Counted from the first letter of the stretch, positions 43,287 through 52,706 are shown. The stretch is DNA of 64,000 bases from Micromonospora nigra (GCF_900091585.1 NZ_FMHT01000003.1:1721501-1785500); one strand, 5' to 3'. Notes: generated by a model from the letters alone, not told the origin. Made by a program: numbers and translations.

Positions 43287-44324
43287 TCAGATCAGCACAC
43301 AGGTCGGGCTGGGCACGGCCACCGGCTCGCCGACCACCTCCGGCACCCCGGTGGCCGGGTCGACCCGGAACACCCGCACCATGTCGGCCCGTTCGTCGGC
43401 GACGTAGAGGTGCTCGCCGGCCAGCGCGAAGTGCCGGGGCCACTCGCCGCCGGTGTCGACCTCGGCGACCAGCTCCGGCAACTCCCCGCCGAGCGCGAAC
43501 ACGGCCACCGTGCCGACACCCCGGTTCGCCAGGTAGAGGAAGCGCCCGTCCCCGCCCACCGCGATCTCCGACGGTTGCACGTGCCCGGCCCGGTCGCTGG
43601 CATCGACCCGTCCCCGCTGGTGCAGCGCGCCGTCCCCGGTCAGCTCGTACGCCGTGACCGTGCCGTCCAGCTCACCCGCGAGGAAGCAGCGCCGCCCGTC
43701 GGGGTGACGGGCCAGGTGCCGGGGACCGGCACCGGGGGCCGTCCGTACCCGGGGACCACGCGGCACCAACCGCCCCGAGGCGGCGTCGAGGTCGTACCGG
43801 TACACCGAGTCGGTGCCCAGGTCGACGGCGAGCAGCGGCTGCCCCACCGGCCCCGGGTTCACCATGTGGCAGTGCGCCTGCTCCTGCCGCTGCGGGTCGG
43901 GCCCACGCCCCTCGTGCACCACCAGGTCGCTGCGCCCGGCCGGCACCCCCTGCGCGTCGAGCGGCAGGACCGCCACGCTGCCGCCGCCGTAGTTCGCGAC
44001 GAACAGGTGCCCGCCGTCCGGGGCGACCGCCAGGTGGCACGGTTCGGCCCCGCCGCTCGACCAGGCGCCGAGCGGATCGAGGTCGCCGTCGGCACCCACC
44101 CGCCAGGCGCTGACCTGCCCGTCCGGCAGCTCGTGCACCGCGTACAACACCGGGTGGACCGGATGCCGGGCGAGGAACGACGGTCCGGGGGTGACGGCGA
44201 CGGTGCCGAGCGGGGTCAGCGCCCCCGTGACCGGGTCGCGGCGGGCCGCGACGATCCCGGTGCCCCGGCCGCCGTTGTCCGCCGTGTAACCACCGATGTG
44301 GACGACCACGCCCTGAGCTGTCAC
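43287..44324 (-). CDS. Lactonase family protein (6-phosphogluconolactonase/YbhE-like propeller)
   Basis: 345 residues forming repeated beta-propeller blades: 'FLARHPVHPVLYAVHELPDGQVSAW', 'HLAVAPDGGHLFVANYGGGSVAVLPLD', 'PRHLARHPDGRRCFLAGELDGTVTAYEL', 'PSEIAVGGDGRFLYLANRGVGTVAVFAL' and 'PRHFALAGEHLYVADERADMVRVFRVD'. This is the seven-bladed lactonase family that includes YbhE 6-phosphogluconolactonase. The substrate here is not certain. GTG 44324 has GGAGGG upstream. No signal peptide is seen. Confidence 0.85.
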   Translation of the reverse strand: MTAQGVVVHIGGYTADNGGRGTGIVAARRDPVTGALTPLGTVAVTPGPSFLARHPVHPVLYAVHELPDGQVSAWRVGADGDLDPLGAWSSGGAEPCHLAVAPDGGHLFVANYGGGSVAVLPLDAQGVPAGRSDLVVHEGRGPDPQRQEQAHCHMVNPGPVGQPLLAVDLGTDSVYRYDLDAASGRLVPRGPRVRTAPGAGPRHLARHPDGRRCFLAGELDGTVTAYELTGDGALHQRGRVDASDRAGHVQPSEIAVGGDGRFLYLANRGVGTVAVFALGGELPELVAEVDTGGEWPRHFALAGEHLYVADERADMVRVFRVDPATGVPEVVGEPVAVPSPTCVLI

Positions 44325-44449
44325 CGGATCCGCCCTCCGCCGATTCCTCCGTCGATCACACCAGTAGCCCTTCCCCGAACGCCGACCGGTTAGACCGCAA
44401 TCCTCGCCCCGATCCGGCCCCGGCCGGGCGCGGACGACCCGGTGGCGGG

Positions 44450-45049
44450 TCAGGCGGGGACAGGCTCGCCCCGCTGGCGCGCCACGTGCTCCACCAGCGC
44501 GATCAGCACCAGCTTCGCGGACTGCCGGTTCCGGGCGTCGCACAGCACCATCGGCACGTCGGGGTCCAGGTCCAGCGCCTGGCGTACGGTCTCCAGGCTG
44601 AACCGGCGGGCGCCGTCGAAACAGTTGACGCCCACCACGAACGGGATACCCCGCTGCTCGAAGTAGTCGACCGACGGAAAGCAGTCGGCCAGCCGCCGGG
44701 TGTCGGCGAGCACCACCGCACCGAGCGCCCCGAACGCCAGTTCGTCCCAGAGGAAACGGAAGCGGTTCTGCCCCGGAGTGCCGAACAGATAGACCTGGAG
44801 ATCGTCGTTGATGGTGATCCGGCCGAAGTCCATGGCCACCGTGGTGGTCGACTTGGCCTCGACCCCCGACAGGTCGTCGGTGCCGACGCCGGCGTCGGTG
44901 AGGATCTCCTCCGTCTGCAACGGCCGGACCTCGCTCAGCGCGCTCACCAGCGAGGTCTTGCCGGCCCCGAAGCCTCCGGCGACGAGAATCTTCAGCGCGA
45001 GCGGAACCCGGTGGCCCGGTGCCTCGCGATCACAACGCACGGAGTCCAC
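44450..45049 (-). CDS. Conservon GTPase (CvnD-type)
   Basis: 199 residues. P-loop GGFGAGKTS (residues 25-33), 'STTTVAMDFGRITINDDLQVYLFGTPGQNRFRFLWDELAFGALGAVVLADTRRL' (G3 region GTPGQ) and 'VVGVNCFDG' in place of NKxD. This is the small GTPase of the actinobacterial conservon, working downstream of the sensor kinase and roadblock protein. GTG 45049 overlaps the DUF742 gene; ATG 45073 is an alternative. It is the last gene of the four. Confidence 0.93.
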   Translation of the reverse strand: MDSVRCDREAPGHRVPLALKILVAGGFGAGKTSLVSALSEVRPLQTEEILTDAGVGTDDLSGVEAKSTTTVAMDFGRITINDDLQVYLFGTPGQNRFRFLWDELAFGALGAVVLADTRRLADCFPSVDYFEQRGIPFVVGVNCFDGARRFSLETVRQALDLDPDVPMVLCDARNRQSAKLVLIALVEHVARQRGEPVPA

Positions 45050-45419
45050 TGACCACCGCCTTGAGGATGTCATTGTCGGGCAGGTATGCGAGCGGCTGCG
45101 GCTGGTGCACCGTCACCAGGCCACGGGCCAGCAGATCACCGAGCAGCACCCGGACCACGCCGAGAGCCAGGTCCAGGTCGGCCGCGAGATCCACCACGGG
45201 GGCGCCCGGACCGGCCAGTTCCACCAGCCGCCGGTGCTCGGGATGCAGATCGGGATGGGTCCCGGGGTCAGCGCCGGGTTTCGCGAACACGTACGCCACC
45301 AGGTCGAAGCCCTCGGCGGTCGGACGGACCCGACCGCCGGTCAGGGTGTAGGGCCGCACCACGGGACCCGCCTCCCCGTCCAGCCACTCGTGCCGCAGGC
45401 GGTGCGGTTCAGCCCGCAT
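45030..45419 (-). CDS. DUF742 protein of conservon (CvnC-type)
   Basis: 129 residues. 'VVRPYTLTGGRVRPTAEGFDLVAYVFAKPG' followed by a winged-helix-like 'HRRLVELAGPGAPVVDLAADLDLALGVVRVLLGDLLARGLVTVHQP' is the DUF742 signature. The helix-turn-helix-like core suggests interaction with DNA or a partner protein. It overlaps its neighbours on both sides (11 and 20 bases), which points to tight co-translation within the conservon. Confidence 0.93.
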   Translation of the reverse strand: MRAEPHRLRHEWLDGEAGPVVRPYTLTGGRVRPTAEGFDLVAYVFAKPGADPGTHPDLHPEHRRLVELAGPGAPVVDLAADLDLALGVVRVLLGDLLARGLVTVHQPQPLAYLPDNDILKAVVSGLRAL

Positions 45420-45828
45420 CGGGCACCCCCGCCGTGGACCGTACGGGGGCGCTGAGATTCTCGCCCACCCGGGTCACCAGCATCGCCATCTCGTACGCGA
45501 CCAGGCCGATGTCCGCGTCGGCCTCGCTGACCACCGCCAGGCACGCGCCCTGCCCGGCGGCGGTGACGAAGAGGTACGTCGACTCCATCTCCACCACCGT
45601 CTGCCGGACCGGCCCGCCGCTGAGGTGCCGGCTGGCGCCGCGGGCCAGGCTGGCGAAGCCGGACGCCAACGCGCAGAGGTGTTCGGCGTCGGTGCGGTCC
45701 TGCCCGGAGGAGCAGCCGAGCAGCAGGCCGTCGGCCGAGAGCACCACCGCCTGTCGGGCACTGGGCACCCGCGTCACCAACTCGTCGAGCAACCAGTCGA
45801 GATCGGCATTCTTGTCCGTCGATCGCAT
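45409..45828 (-). CDS. Roadblock/LC7 domain protein of conservon (CvnB-type)
   Basis: 139 residues. 'LDWLLDELVTRVPSARQAVVLSADGLLLGCSSGQDRTDAEHLCALASGFASLARGASRHL' and 'YLFVTAAGQGACLAVVSEADADIGLVAYEMAMLVTRVG' are typical of the roadblock/LC7 fold, which usually regulates the partner GTPase (MglB-like). The ATG overlaps the kinase stop by one base (TGATG). Confidence 0.94.
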   Translation of the reverse strand: MRSTDKNADLDWLLDELVTRVPSARQAVVLSADGLLLGCSSGQDRTDAEHLCALASGFASLARGASRHLSGGPVRQTVVEMESTYLFVTAAGQGACLAVVSEADADIGLVAYEMAMLVTRVGENLSAPVRSTAGVPDAG

Positions 45829-48296
45829 CAGGCGTCCCTCTCAGTCGGGATGGGGTTCTCGGTGATCTCCGGCCGGTCGGCGGCACCGCCGGACGGCGTG
45901 GGTCCGCCGGCCGCGCGTCGTCCTCGACTGGTACCGGCCTGGAGCGCGGACATGACCCGGCGGGCGTCCTCCGGGCTACGGGGACTGGGAACCGCCGGTC
46001 GGGCCCGCACCACCGGCTGCGCGGCGGTGGGCGCGTCCATCACGGGGCGGTCGGCGTCGGTCGGGTCCTGCGGGGCAGCGTCCACGGCGGCCGGCCGGTC
46101 GGACCCGTCGGTCGCCGGCCGGGGCCGGACGGCCGGCCCCCGGCGTCGGACCCGGCGGGGCAACCCGTCGATCTCCCCGTCCACGGCCGAGGAGCCGTCG
46201 TCGCCGGCCGGACCGGCCGGGCGGTACGCATCCGAACCGCCGACCGGCTCAGGCCGCTGCCGGGTCGACCGGGCGGCGCGCGGGCGGGGCACCGTGGCCA
46301 GCCGGGTCGCCCTGGCCAGCCGTCGCCGCTCGGGATCGCCGCCGGACGCCGCCGACGGGCCGCCCGCCGAGGCGGGCAGCGTCGAGGGCTCCTCGGTGAC
46401 CAGCTCGCCCGGGATGAGCACCACGGCGGTCAGCCCACCCGTGTCCGACGGGCGCAACCGGACCCGCACCGCGTGTCGGGCGGCCAGCCTGGCGACCACG
46501 AACAGCCCGAGCCGGGCGGTCTCACCGGGGTCGAAGTCCGGCGGCTCGGCCAACCGCTGGTTGGCCTCCGCGATCGCCGCGGCGCTCATGCCCAACCCCC
46601 GGTCGGTGATCGACAACGCGTAGCCGTTGGCCACCAGCTCGCCGCGGACCTCGACCCGGGTGTCGGGCGGCGAGAACACGGTCGCGTTCTCGATCAGCTC
46701 GGCCAGCAGGTGGATCACGTCGCCCACCGCCCGGCCCAGCACCCCGGCGGGGTGCACTCCGGCCGTGTCGACCCGGTCGTACGACTCCACCTCGGAGATC
46801 GCGCCGCGGATCAGGTCGACCACGGCGACCGGGTTGCGCCAGCCCCGCCCGGGCGCCGCGCCGGCCAGGATCACCAGGTCCTCGGCGTGGCGACGTAGGC
46901 GGGTGGAGAGATGGTCGACGCGGAAGAGGTCGGCCAGTTCGTCCGGGTCCTCCGTGTCGCGTTCCATCCGGTCGAGCAGGGCGAGCTGGCGGTGCACCAG
47001 TCCCTGGCTGCGCCGGGCGATGTTCAGGAACACCTCGCTGAGCCCTCGACGCAGGGTCACCTCGTCGGTGGCGGCTCTGATGGCGACCTTCTGCACCTCG
47101 ATGAACGCCCGCGCGACCTGCCCGATCTCGTCGGCGCCGTGGTCGAGCACCGGCGCCTCCCGGGCGAGGTCCACCTCTTCACCACGACGCAGCCGGTCCA
47201 CCACCTCCGGCAGCCGTCGCTCGGAGCGCTCGAGCGCCCGGCGCACCAGGGTGAGGCGCTGGGCCAGGGACCGGCCGACCCGCACCGCGACCAGCAGCGA
47301 CGCCACGACCGCGACGAGCCCGAGCAGCCCCGCGGCGGCGAGGCGCACCAGGATGCGTACGGCGGTGGGCACCGACCGGTCGGCGAGGCCGTCGGCCTGG
47401 CTCAGCTCGTAGTCGCGCAGCGCCTGCCACACGTCGTCGTAGGCGGCCGTCCAGTCCTGCGCGTCGACCGGTGGGCGGGCGGTGCGACCAGCCGCCACGA
47501 TGTCGTCCTGCATGGAGCGCAGCCGACCGAAGGCGTCCTGTTCGGTGAGCCGCTGGTAGGCGACCCGGTCCGTCTCGGGCAGGTCGGCGACCGCCGTCTC
47601 GGTCAGGAACCGCTGGTTGCCGATGGTCTGCACCAGCTGGGTGTGCTCGCCGTCGTCGAACCGGCCGGCGGCGAGGGCACCGGCCAGCAGGGAGTCCACC
47701 TGCCCCAGCAGCTCGCGGGAGCGGCCGAGGGCGGTGACCGCCAGCGCCTGCCGGTTCAGGTTCTGGTCGGGCAGGTCGGCCATCGCGGCGAACGATCGGA
47801 AGGCCGAGGTGATCATGCCGCTGTAGAGGCCCACCGCGCCGGCCCGGTCCATCGCCCGCCGGTCGATGAAGGTACGCCCGACGGGCAGGGCCTCCAGGTC
47901 GGTCACCAGCCGGTCCAGTCGGGCGTCCAGCAGGTCCGAGGCGGCGTCACGCAGCGCGTCCCCGGAGATCCGCCGGCGCAGCTCCGCGATCGCCGTGTCG
48001 GTGCGCTCGCGCTGCTCGGTGAGTTCGGGCAGCGCGCACGGCGCGGGTGGCCGCTCACAGGTCGCCTCCGCACGGGCGAGGAAGACCGTCGACAGTCGAC
48101 GCTCCCGTTGCAACTCGGCGACCACGACCTCGCCGGGCCGGCCGAGGTCGTAGAGCAGGGTCCGCGCGGCGAGCAGGTCGAGCGCCGGGCCGAAGGTGAG
48201 GGTGGTCGCGAAGATCCAGAGGGCGAGCAACGCGGTCACCGGAACGACGACCAGAGCGGTCAGCTTCGAGCGGATCGGCCAGTCGCGCGTGTTCAA
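45828..48296 (-). CDS. Conservon sensor histidine kinase-like protein (CvnA-type)
   Basis: 822 residues. Membrane helices at about 12-32 and 315-338 flank a nitrate/sulfonate-sensing (NIT-like) extracellular domain rich in Arg/Leu helices. A HAMP-like linker, a helical region ('LRRGLSEVFLNIARRSQGLVHRQLALLDRMERD') and a HATPase domain follow ('LLAELIENATVFSPPDTRVEV', 'ITDRGLGMS', 'RLGLFVVARLAARHAVRV'). A disordered tail makes up the last ~190 residues. No clear phospho-acceptor His motif is seen, as is usual for conservon kinases. The TTG start at 48296 has GAGG upstream. Confidence 0.92.
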   Translation of the reverse strand: MNTRDWPIRSKLTALVVVPVTALLALWIFATTLTFGPALDLLAARTLLYDLGRPGEVVVAELQRERRLSTVFLARAEATCERPPAPCALPELTEQRERTDTAIAELRRRISGDALRDAASDLLDARLDRLVTDLEALPVGRTFIDRRAMDRAGAVGLYSGMITSAFRSFAAMADLPDQNLNRQALAVTALGRSRELLGQVDSLLAGALAAGRFDDGEHTQLVQTIGNQRFLTETAVADLPETDRVAYQRLTEQDAFGRLRSMQDDIVAAGRTARPPVDAQDWTAAYDDVWQALRDYELSQADGLADRSVPTAVRILVRLAAAGLLGLVAVVASLLVAVRVGRSLAQRLTLVRRALERSERRLPEVVDRLRRGEEVDLAREAPVLDHGADEIGQVARAFIEVQKVAIRAATDEVTLRRGLSEVFLNIARRSQGLVHRQLALLDRMERDTEDPDELADLFRVDHLSTRLRRHAEDLVILAGAAPGRGWRNPVAVVDLIRGAISEVESYDRVDTAGVHPAGVLGRAVGDVIHLLAELIENATVFSPPDTRVEVRGELVANGYALSITDRGLGMSAAAIAEANQRLAEPPDFDPGETARLGLFVVARLAARHAVRVRLRPSDTGGLTAVVLIPGELVTEEPSTLPASAGGPSAASGGDPERRRLARATRLATVPRPRAARSTRQRPEPVGGSDAYRPAGPAGDDGSSAVDGEIDGLPRRVRRRGPAVRPRPATDGSDRPAAVDAAPQDPTDADRPVMDAPTAAQPVVRARPAVPSPRSPEDARRVMSALQAGTSRGRRAAGGPTPSGGAADRPEITENPIPTERDA

Positions 48297-48760
48297 TCAA
48301 ACCTCGCCCGGAGGGTGTGGCAGCAGGGGACGCCGGCACCGGCCGGGCAGCGCCGCCAGCCGGCACGCGCCCCACTTCTCGCGGGACACCGGCCCGGGCG
48401 CCTTGGGCAGGATACGAAATCCCCGCCGGAAGCACTACCGTCCGTGGAGCCGGCCCGTACGCGGCCGGCGGCCGAGGTACGCCGACGCCCGGCTGCGGGC
48501 CGGGTTTCGAGTGTCGCTGTGCCCGGTGCGGCGCCGGTCGGCGACCGGGTGGACGTGGCCGCCGGTTCGTCGCCGATCGTCCCGTACGCCGGAACTCGAC
48601 CCCGCCTGCGCACCCGGTCCGGTCTTCGGCGGATGCCCCGCCGGGTGGCCCGTGCTGACGGGTCGGACGCACCCGGGTCGTCACCGCCGACAAGGAAAGT
48701 GACCGGATCGGGATTGGCGATCAGTGCAGGGAGGGAATACCAGGCGACGAAGGAGGAGCC
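48297..48760. other. Intergenic region between conservon and small-protein genes
   Basis: About 460 bases between divergent genes. It should contain both promoters, but I could not locate convincing -10 boxes. Frames crossing it are Arg/Pro-rich shadows. I see no RNA motif in it. Confidence 0.4.
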
Positions 48761-49366
48761 ATGTCGCCCACGCAGGTAATCGTCATCGTTCTCGTCGTCC
48801 TGGTGATCGCGGCGGTGGTCGCGGCCGTCGTGGTCCTCGGCCGACGCCGGGCGCTCAAGCAGCGCTTCGGACCGGAGTACGACCACGTCGTCGCCGAGCG
48901 GGACAGTCGCAGCGCCGCCGAGCGGGAGCTGCGTGACCGCGAACGCCGGCACGCCGAACTCACACTCACCCCGCTCGACCCGGAGTCGCGCGCCCGGTAC
49001 GCCGCGGCCTGGGAGGAACTCCAGGTCCGATTCGTCGACTCCCCCGCCGACACGGTGGGCGAGGCGGACGAACTGGTCTCCCGGCTCATCGCGGAACGGG
49101 GCTACCCGACCGGGGACTTCTCCGACCAGATCGCCCACCTGTCGGTGGAGCATGCCCGCACGCTGACCCACTACCGCGACGCACACGACATCCACCTGCG
49201 AAACACCCGGGGCGAGGCCAGCACCGAGGAGCTCCGCCAGGCGGTCGTCCACTACCGGGCCCTCTTCGCCGACCTGCTCGGCGAGGAGCCCGTCGGCCAG
49301 GCTGCCGGTCACCGGACGCCGCAGCAGCGCCACCCGGACAGCCCGCACGACGTCACGAACCGCTGA
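48761..49366 (+). CDS. Membrane-anchored hypothetical protein with shared 'VRFVDSP' domain
   Basis: 201 residues. One N-terminal membrane helix (about 5-27, 'VIVIVLVVLVIAAVVAAVVVLG') is followed by a charged helix and a domain (about 80-175) starting 'AAWEELQVRFVDSPADTVGEADELVSRLIAERG' and ending 'STEELRQAVVHYRALFADLLG'. The next gene carries the same pattern. The membrane end faces the cytoplasm with the domain inside (inferred from RRRALKQR after the helix). AAGGAGGAG precedes the ATG. Function is unknown. Confidence 0.8.
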   Translation: MSPTQVIVIVLVVLVIAAVVAAVVVLGRRRALKQRFGPEYDHVVAERDSRSAAERELRDRERRHAELTLTPLDPESRARYAAAWEELQVRFVDSPADTVGEADELVSRLIAERGYPTGDFSDQIAHLSVEHARTLTHYRDAHDIHLRNTRGEASTEELRQAVVHYRALFADLLGEEPVGQAAGHRTPQQRHPDSPHDVTNR

Positions 49367-49377
49367 GGAGATCACTG

Positions 49378-50166
49378 ATGCGCCAGGATGAGCAGCGGGT
49401 GGACAACGACCACCCCGAAGCCGTGCGGTCCGCACCGGTGCCGGTGCCGCCCGCGACGTCCGGCGGCACCGCCGCCGAACCGGACGACCGGACAGAGGCC
49501 GAGGACACGACCAGCGGCCAGGGGCGGGTTCGCCCATGGGACCGCCGGCCCGGCGACGACGAGGGCGAGTTCCACAAGCCTGGCCCGGTGCCGACCGCCT
49601 TCGGGGCGACCAGCGTCGGCGGTGCGGTCGCCGCTTCCGCGCTGGCCAGCCCGCTTCCCGAGGACGAGCCGGATCCGCGCGAGGAGCGCACCGCGCGCCC
49701 CGGCGACGGCGCCGTCGGCGGTGAGCGCGAGGGGCGCCGGGCCGACCCGACCGGCCAGGCCGACGGCCCGGAAGATCCCGGGGCGTCGGGCTACGGCAGC
49801 GCCGACCCGGAGCTGGTCGACCCGGACGCGGTGCCGGCACAGACCGAGAAGGCCCTCAGCGCCGCGGCCCGGCCCACCGCGACGGCGGTGCCGTCCGAGC
49901 CGGCGACCCTGTTCGACCACGACACCGCCCAGGGCTTCCGGGACCGCTGGCGGGACGTGCAGCTGCGCTTCGTGGACGACCCGAAGGCCGCGGCCGGCGA
50001 CGCCCAGTCACTGGTCGACGAGGCGATCCAGGCGCTGGCGGCGGCCCTGCGTGCGCAGAAGGAGAAGCTGGGCGGCTGGCAGGACAGCGGCTCGGCCGAC
50101 ACCGAGCAGTTGCGGATGGCGGTACGGCAGTACCGCGACTTCCTCGATCGCGTCCTCGGTCGCTGA
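49378..50166 (+). CDS. Hypothetical protein with C-terminal 'LRFVDDP' domain
   Basis: 262 residues. The first ~175 residues are disordered and rich in Pro, Asp, Gly and Glu. The C-terminal ~85 residues ('RDRWRDVQLRFVDDPKAAAGDAQSLVDEAIQALAAALRAQKEKLGG...DTEQLRMAVRQYRDFLDRVLGR') match the C-terminal domain of the preceding membrane protein: W-x3-Q-(V/L)-RFVD-(S/D)-P at the start and E-x-LR-x-AV-x-x-YR at the end. It is 11 bases downstream of that gene, with GAGGAG before the ATG. Function is unknown. Confidence 0.78.
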   Translation: MRQDEQRVDNDHPEAVRSAPVPVPPATSGGTAAEPDDRTEAEDTTSGQGRVRPWDRRPGDDEGEFHKPGPVPTAFGATSVGGAVAASALASPLPEDEPDPREERTARPGDGAVGGEREGRRADPTGQADGPEDPGASGYGSADPELVDPDAVPAQTEKALSAAARPTATAVPSEPATLFDHDTAQGFRDRWRDVQLRFVDDPKAAAGDAQSLVDEAIQALAAALRAQKEKLGGWQDSGSADTEQLRMAVRQYRDFLDRVLGR

Positions 50167-50313
50167 CCGCACCACCGGCGGGGCGTCCCGGCAGGGGCGC
50201 CTCGTCGTCGCACGTCCAGGGCGGTAGGCGGCACGACGGTGGACGCATGGCCGTCGGCGCACCGGGTACGCGGCAGGGTCCGCCGAACGCGCCTGGGACA
50301 GGAGGGCAGCACG

Positions 50314-50664
50314 ATGACGGATCGTGACCGGCAGCGACCGCTGGAGGAGAGTCCCGAGATGGCCGCGGCCGTGGAGGACGAGACCGGCATCTCCGAGCTG
50401 ATGGACGGGGGCGACGCCGACCGCGACACTCCGTCCTTCGTGGGCCCGGAGGACGAGGTCATCGGGGACCCGTACGCGGCGGGGACCGGCGCCACCGGCA
50501 CCGGTACCGGTACCGGCACGGTACGTACCGGTGCGGAACAGCCCTGGGAGCCGGAGGACCTGGTGTTGGCGCGGGGTCAGGACCTCACCCCGCAGAACCT
50601 GGAGCGGGCCCGCCGCGACCTCGCCGAACTGGGGCGGGCGGCCATCGAGAAGACGGTGCCCTGA
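50314..50664 (+). CDS. Small acidic hypothetical protein with Gly-Thr repeat
   Basis: 116 residues, hydrophilic. It has an acidic N-terminal half, a Gly-Thr run of about ten residues encoded by an ACCGGC/ACCGGT repeat near 50490-50530, and a C-terminal helix 'EDLVLARGQDLTPQNLERARRDLAELGRAAIEKTVP'. GGAGGG lies before the ATG. It is followed by a strong hairpin. No family is recognised. It could belong with the two upstream small proteins. Confidence 0.6.
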   Translation: MTDRDRQRPLEESPEMAAAVEDETGISELMDGGDADRDTPSFVGPEDEVIGDPYAAGTGATGTGTGTGTVRTGAEQPWEPEDLVLARGQDLTPQNLERARRDLAELGRAAIEKTVP

Positions 50665-50821
50665 CCCGGCCACAGCACCGGCACCGCGTGCCCCGACCCG
50701 TCGCCACCTCGAAGCCGGTGCGGCCGGGCCATTGGACGCCCGGCCACCGGTGCGGCGGGCCACCGCGGTACCGGGCCACCGCGGTACGGGGACGCCGGGA
50801 CGCCGGGGCCACCCACGTGAG

Positions 50822-50862
50822 GGGCCCCCGACCCGACCGGTGCGCGGTCGGGCCGGGGGCCC
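50822..50862. terminator. Bidirectional terminator hairpin
   Basis: A 17-bp stem with one mismatch (50822-50838 with 50846-50862) and a 7-base loop, between the convergent hypothetical gene and the cellulase gene. Confidence 0.75.
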
Positions 50863-50918
50863 GGGTAACCTGCCGCCGCAGCGCCTCACCTACTGCTGGC
50901 GGCGGGTGTGCCTGACGC

Positions 50919-52706
50919 TCAGGAGAGCGGCGGGTAGGCGTTGTTCATCAGCTCGGTGAGCTGCGCCGGGAACCAGGCACCCGAGATCGGGGCGTCCGGC
51001 AGGGCACCGCTCATGCTGTTGCCGTTGCGGGCGTTACCGGTGTAGGTCGGGTCGCACATCCGGTCGAAGCCCTTGCCCTCGTTGTTCGGGATCTCCTTGC
51101 TGGAGCCGTCCGACTCACCCGGGGGCTTCACCCAGACGTAGGCGTCGATGCCCGGCTCGGGGGCGGCCTGCGGCCGCTCGCCGAGGCCCGCACCGGCCTG
51201 GTTGCACCAGTTACCGGCGTGGATCCGCCGGTCGACCCGGCCACCGTCGACGTACGCGTCCACGCTGGTCGTCGGGCCCGCGCCGGTCGGACGGGCGCTG
51301 CCGCCCCAGCCGTTGCGGGAGGTGTCGATCAGCATGCCGATGTTCGAGTTGAAGCCGCGGCTGACCAGCTCCTGGCGGAACGCCTGGGCGAAGGACAGCT
51401 CGTCGACGTAGAAGTTCCAGTCGATCCACTTGGACTGCCGCACGGTGGTGCCGTTCACCGTGTCGGTGATCTTGATGTACGGCTCCCGCAGCGCGGAGTA
51501 GTTCGCGGTGTTGACGATGAAGCCGTGCACGTGGTTCACGGTGCTGCCGGAGGCCACCGCGGCGTCCTTCAGGATCTGCGCGGTCGGGCCGAAGTTGCTG
51601 TCCCAGCCGATCCAGCCGTGGTGCGCGGCGTCGATGTAGTTGTAGACGTTCGGGATCGCGCCCAGCTTGGCCAGGGCGTAGCCCACGCCGTTGACGTACG
51701 CGCCGTTGGCCTTCACGGTGTCGCACATCGTGGTGCCACCCGGGTTGCCGGAGGTGTTGGTCACCAGGTTCGGCAGCGAGTCGATCTCGATGACGTTGAT
51801 GATCCGCAGGTTGCGGTACTTCGCGTCACCCTGGATCGCCGCGATCGGGTCGATGTACTCGGCCTTGTAGCGGGGCAGCTCGTCGGCCTTCAGCTCGCCG
51901 TTGGAGGCGAGGGCGGCACAGTCACGGCCGGGCAGGTTGTAGATGACGATCTGGATGTAGTCGGCACCCTGCTCGAGCGCCTCGTCCAGGTGGTCACGCA
52001 GACCCATCGCGCCGTTGGAGCTGCTGTCCGGGGTGCCGTTGATGGCGGCGATCCGGTCCAGCCAGACGGCGGTCGGGGTGTTCGAGATCCGGTTGCCACC
52101 GGGCACCGACTCGGCCTTGGCCTTCCACTCAGGGTTCACGTACCCCTGGGCGTTCAGGTAGGGGTTGTCCACCTTCTGCCCCGGCGGCGGGGTGGTGGGC
52201 GGAGGCGTGGTGGGCGGCGGGGTGGTGGGCGGAGGCGTGGTCGGCGGCGGCGTGGTGGGCGGCGGCGTCGTCGGCGAGGTGCCGTTGCAGGCGACCCCGT
52301 TGATGGTGAACGCGCTCGGTGCCGGGTTGCTGCCGCTCCAGGTGCCCTGGAAGCCGATGTTCGTGCTCGCGCCGGAGGCCAGCGAGCCGTTCCACGACTG
52401 GTTCTGCGCGGTGACGTTGGCCCCGGACTGGCTCCAGACGGCCGACCAGCCCTGGGTGAGGCGCTGGTTGGCGTCGGGGAAGGTGAACCCGAGCGTCCAG
52501 CCGTTCAGCGCGTCGCCGACGTTCTTGATGTCGATGCTGGCGGTGAAACCGCCCGGCCACTGGTTGGTCGTCCAGGTCACGTTGCACTGGGTGGCGGCGT
52601 GGGCGGCGGTGACCGGAAGGGTCACCAGCGCGCCCGCCACCAGCGCGCCAGCGCCGGTGAGGGCTACGGCCCGACGGGGGCCGGACAGCCTTCTCCACAG
52701 ATTCAT
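50919..52706 (-). CDS. Secreted GH6 cellulase (exoglucanase-like) with N-terminal CBM2
   Basis: 595 residues. A signal peptide ends ...TAAHA|ATQ. A CBM2 cellulose-binding module spans about 40-135 (Cys pair, exposed Trp residues in 'TNQWPGGF', 'NGWTLGFTF', 'NQSWNG'). A (TTPPP)n linker follows at about 140-170, then a GH6 catalytic domain with 'VIYNLPGRDCAALASNGE', 'NVIEIDSLPNLVTN', 'GWIGWDSNFGP', 'IDTSRNGWGGSARP' and 'DAYVWVKPPGESDGSS'. The domain length and loops suggest a cellobiohydrolase of the CbhA/Cel6B type. AAGGAG precedes the ATG. A CebR-like operator lies about 240 bases upstream. Confidence 0.94.
   Translation of the reverse strand: MNLWRRLSGPRRAVALTGAGALVAGALVTLPVTAAHAATQCNVTWTTNQWPGGFTASIDIKNVGDALNGWTLGFTFPDANQRLTQGWSAVWSQSGANVTAQNQSWNGSLASGASTNIGFQGTWSGSNPAPSAFTINGVACNGTSPTTPPPTTPPPTTPPPTTPPPTTPPPTTPPPGQKVDNPYLNAQGYVNPEWKAKAESVPGGNRISNTPTAVWLDRIAAINGTPDSSSNGAMGLRDHLDEALEQGADYIQIVIYNLPGRDCAALASNGELKADELPRYKAEYIDPIAAIQGDAKYRNLRIINVIEIDSLPNLVTNTSGNPGGTTMCDTVKANGAYVNGVGYALAKLGAIPNVYNYIDAAHHGWIGWDSNFGPTAQILKDAAVASGSTVNHVHGFIVNTANYSALREPYIKITDTVNGTTVRQSKWIDWNFYVDELSFAQAFRQELVSRGFNSNIGMLIDTSRNGWGGSARPTGAGPTTSVDAYVDGGRVDRRIHAGNWCNQAGAGLGERPQAAPEPGIDAYVWVKPPGESDGSSKEIPNNEGKGFDRMCDPTYTGNARNGNSMSGALPDAPISGAWFPAQLTELMNNAYPPLS
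52185..52275 (-). repeat. Tandem repeat encoding the Thr-Pro linker of the cellulase
   Basis: Period-15 DNA repeat (GGCGGnGGNGTGGTG on the plus strand), about six copies, encoding the TTPPP linker between CBM2 and GH6. The copies differ in third positions. Linker length may vary by slippage. Confidence 0.85.
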
